A stretch of 6,223 nucleotides of DNA. Origin: Deltaproteobacteria bacterium (GTDB lineage: Bacteria > Desulfobacterota > Syntrophia > Syntrophales > UBA2210). Made by a program: the position numbers and the translations under genes. Below the pieces are notes generated by a model. The model had not been told where the DNA came from. It saw only the letters and a list, made by a program, of their open reading frames with translations, and did not search any database. The stretch covers positions 1 through 6,223 of the forward strand of contig JAFDAR010000117.1 of assembly GCA_019313735.1 (NCBI GenBank), in the 5' to 3' direction. Shown in pieces: positions 5,907 through 6,223 of this stretch. Each line of letters begins with the position of its first letter. Positions within the stretch are counted from its first letter, which is position 1.

Positions 5907-5980
5907 ATTTAACGCCCTGAATCACCGGTGTGAGTGGAGCGCCAGCGGAACTCACATCCGAGTGAATTCAGTTGTTAGGG
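5907..5980 (-). other. attC recombination site (74 nt) upstream of the TPR gene
   Basis: Minus strand: CCCTAAC (5980-5974, one mismatch to RYYYAAC) to GTTAAAT (5913-5907, a perfect GTTRRRY). The arms are CTGAATTCACTCGGATGTGA (plus GT) and ACTCACACCGGTGATTCAG. They pair along their whole length except for three single bases, all on the first arm. That is the asymmetric extrahelical-base pattern that marks attC folding and strand choice by the integron integrase. The loop is about 14 nt. The site belongs to the cassette to its right, whose gene lies outside the window or is lost. Confidence 0.72.
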
Positions 5981-6010
5981 CTTCTATTACCATAAACCCA
6001 CGGAAAACTG

Positions 6011-6052
6011 GGGACACTTCCCGTATTAATTTGAAAATACGGGAAGTGTCCC
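6011..6052. repeat. Perfect 17-bp palindrome, REP/MITE-like element
   Basis: GGGACACTTCCCGTATT (6011-6027), an 8-nt loop, then AATACGGGAAGTGTCCC (6036-6052). The perfect stem and the GGGGAC start resemble paired ends of a REP-type transposase element with the body missing. The Y1 element in this window also begins GGGGAC. It could act as a transcription terminator on either strand, but no clean T-run follows on either side. Confidence 0.75.
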
Positions 6053-6128
6053 TCTATTTACTATTTACGCTATTTTCTCTATTCTCTATTTTTCCTATTT
6101 TGGTCGTTCTGTTGTCAACAAATAGAAC

Positions 6129-6223
6129 TGTCCGGTTTTGTAGCAAATGAATTGTCCGCTTTGTACTGTCCAGAAAAGCTGCGGAAGTCGCAGACTGAAA
6201 CAGCTTTTCTGAGGAAATGACGA
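6129..6223 (+). mobile_element. Possible end of an insertion sequence (IS21/IS481-like)
   Basis: TGTCCGGTTTTGTA (6129-6142), TGTCCGCTTTGTA (6153-6165) and a third TGTCC (6167-6171) form spaced direct repeats. A further inverted repeat follows: CAGAAAAGCTG (6171-6181) and CAGCTTTTCTG (6201-6211). Several direct copies of a TGTCC motif near the tip are a habit of IS21-like and some IS481-like elements. The body would lie to the right of the window and no transposase is visible here, so the family is a guess. Confidence 0.35.

Larger units (their letters stand above)
5981..6223. other. Intergenic stretch without a recognisable gene
   Basis: I see no credible coding region. From left to right it holds a short AT-rich leader, the 17-bp palindrome (6011-6052), a pyrimidine-rich tract with repeated CTATTT and CTCTATT (about 6053-6105), and the TGTCC repeats and hairpin at the right edge. 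An ATG at 6217 preceded by GAGG could open a gene to the right, but the spacing (2 nt) is too short to trust. Confidence 0.5.

Noticed and set aside
5884..5955. Upstream ATG extending the TPR protein by 24 residues
   Set aside because: The added residues are encoded by the attC site and its flank and do not resemble TPR sequence. The ATG at 5883 fits the cassette layout.
6053..6105. Repeated CTATTT/CTCTATT tract as a CRISPR-like or regulatory array
   Set aside because: The units are irregular and only 5-8 nt long with no spacers, so this is a low-complexity pyrimidine tract.
6096..6118. TTGACA on the minus strand (6118-6113) as a promoter for the cassettes
   Set aside because: No acceptable -10 hexamer lies at 16-18 nt spacing, and a strong palindrome follows before the first gene.

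Overview
The window looks like chromosome from an anaerobic bacterium of the deltaproteobacterial (Desulfobacterota) type. This is an inference from three things: a lactate-oxidation gene pair of the LdhG/LdhH kind, in which LUD, ferredoxin and CCG domains are fused in the large subunit; a Y1 transposase carrying a DnaA-like C-terminal domain; and short palindromic repeats of the GGGACACTTCCCG type. Every gene I accept reads on the minus strand, so the description below runs from high to low coordinates.

Region A (about 5981-6223) has no gene. It holds a perfect 17-bp hairpin of REP/MITE type (6011-6052), a pyrimidine-rich low-complexity tract, and TGTCCG(G/C)TTTTGTA-like direct repeats followed by an 11-bp inverted repeat. 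The last two look like the end of an insertion sequence that continues to the right of the window.

Region B (about 3684-5980) reads as a stretch of integron gene cassettes without an integrase in view. Small same-strand ORFs of differing base composition are separated by palindromes laid out like attC sites, with AAC...GTT ends, imperfect arms and bulged bases on the first arm. The best is at 5907-5980, a longer one is at 4715-4845, and a degenerate 59-nt one is at 4119-4177. The cassettes carry a TPR protein together with a HEPN-like protein (no attC between them), a Trp-rich protein of unknown function, and an ankyrin-repeat protein.

Region C (2583-3679) is a compact single-gene mobile element. 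It has 28-nt terminal inverted repeats (26 of 28 matching), a REP-type Y1 transposase, and a near-consensus promoter that would give a leaderless mRNA. It lies directly after the ankyrin stop codon, where that cassette's attC would be expected.

Region D (1-2582) holds a short remnant ORF, then ldhG (LutC-like) and ldhH (fused LutB/LutA-like), coupled by a TAATG overlap. ldhH is broken. About 30 residues of the LUD domain are missing at about position 1335 and the reading frame changes there, after which the frame stays open to the window edge. The complex should oxidise L-lactate to pyruvate and pass electrons to the quinone pool, but as sequenced the large subunit cannot be made intact.

Overall, this is a metabolic operon decaying at the edge of a mobile, cassette-rich segment. 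The cassette genes are the likeliest place for undescribed biology.
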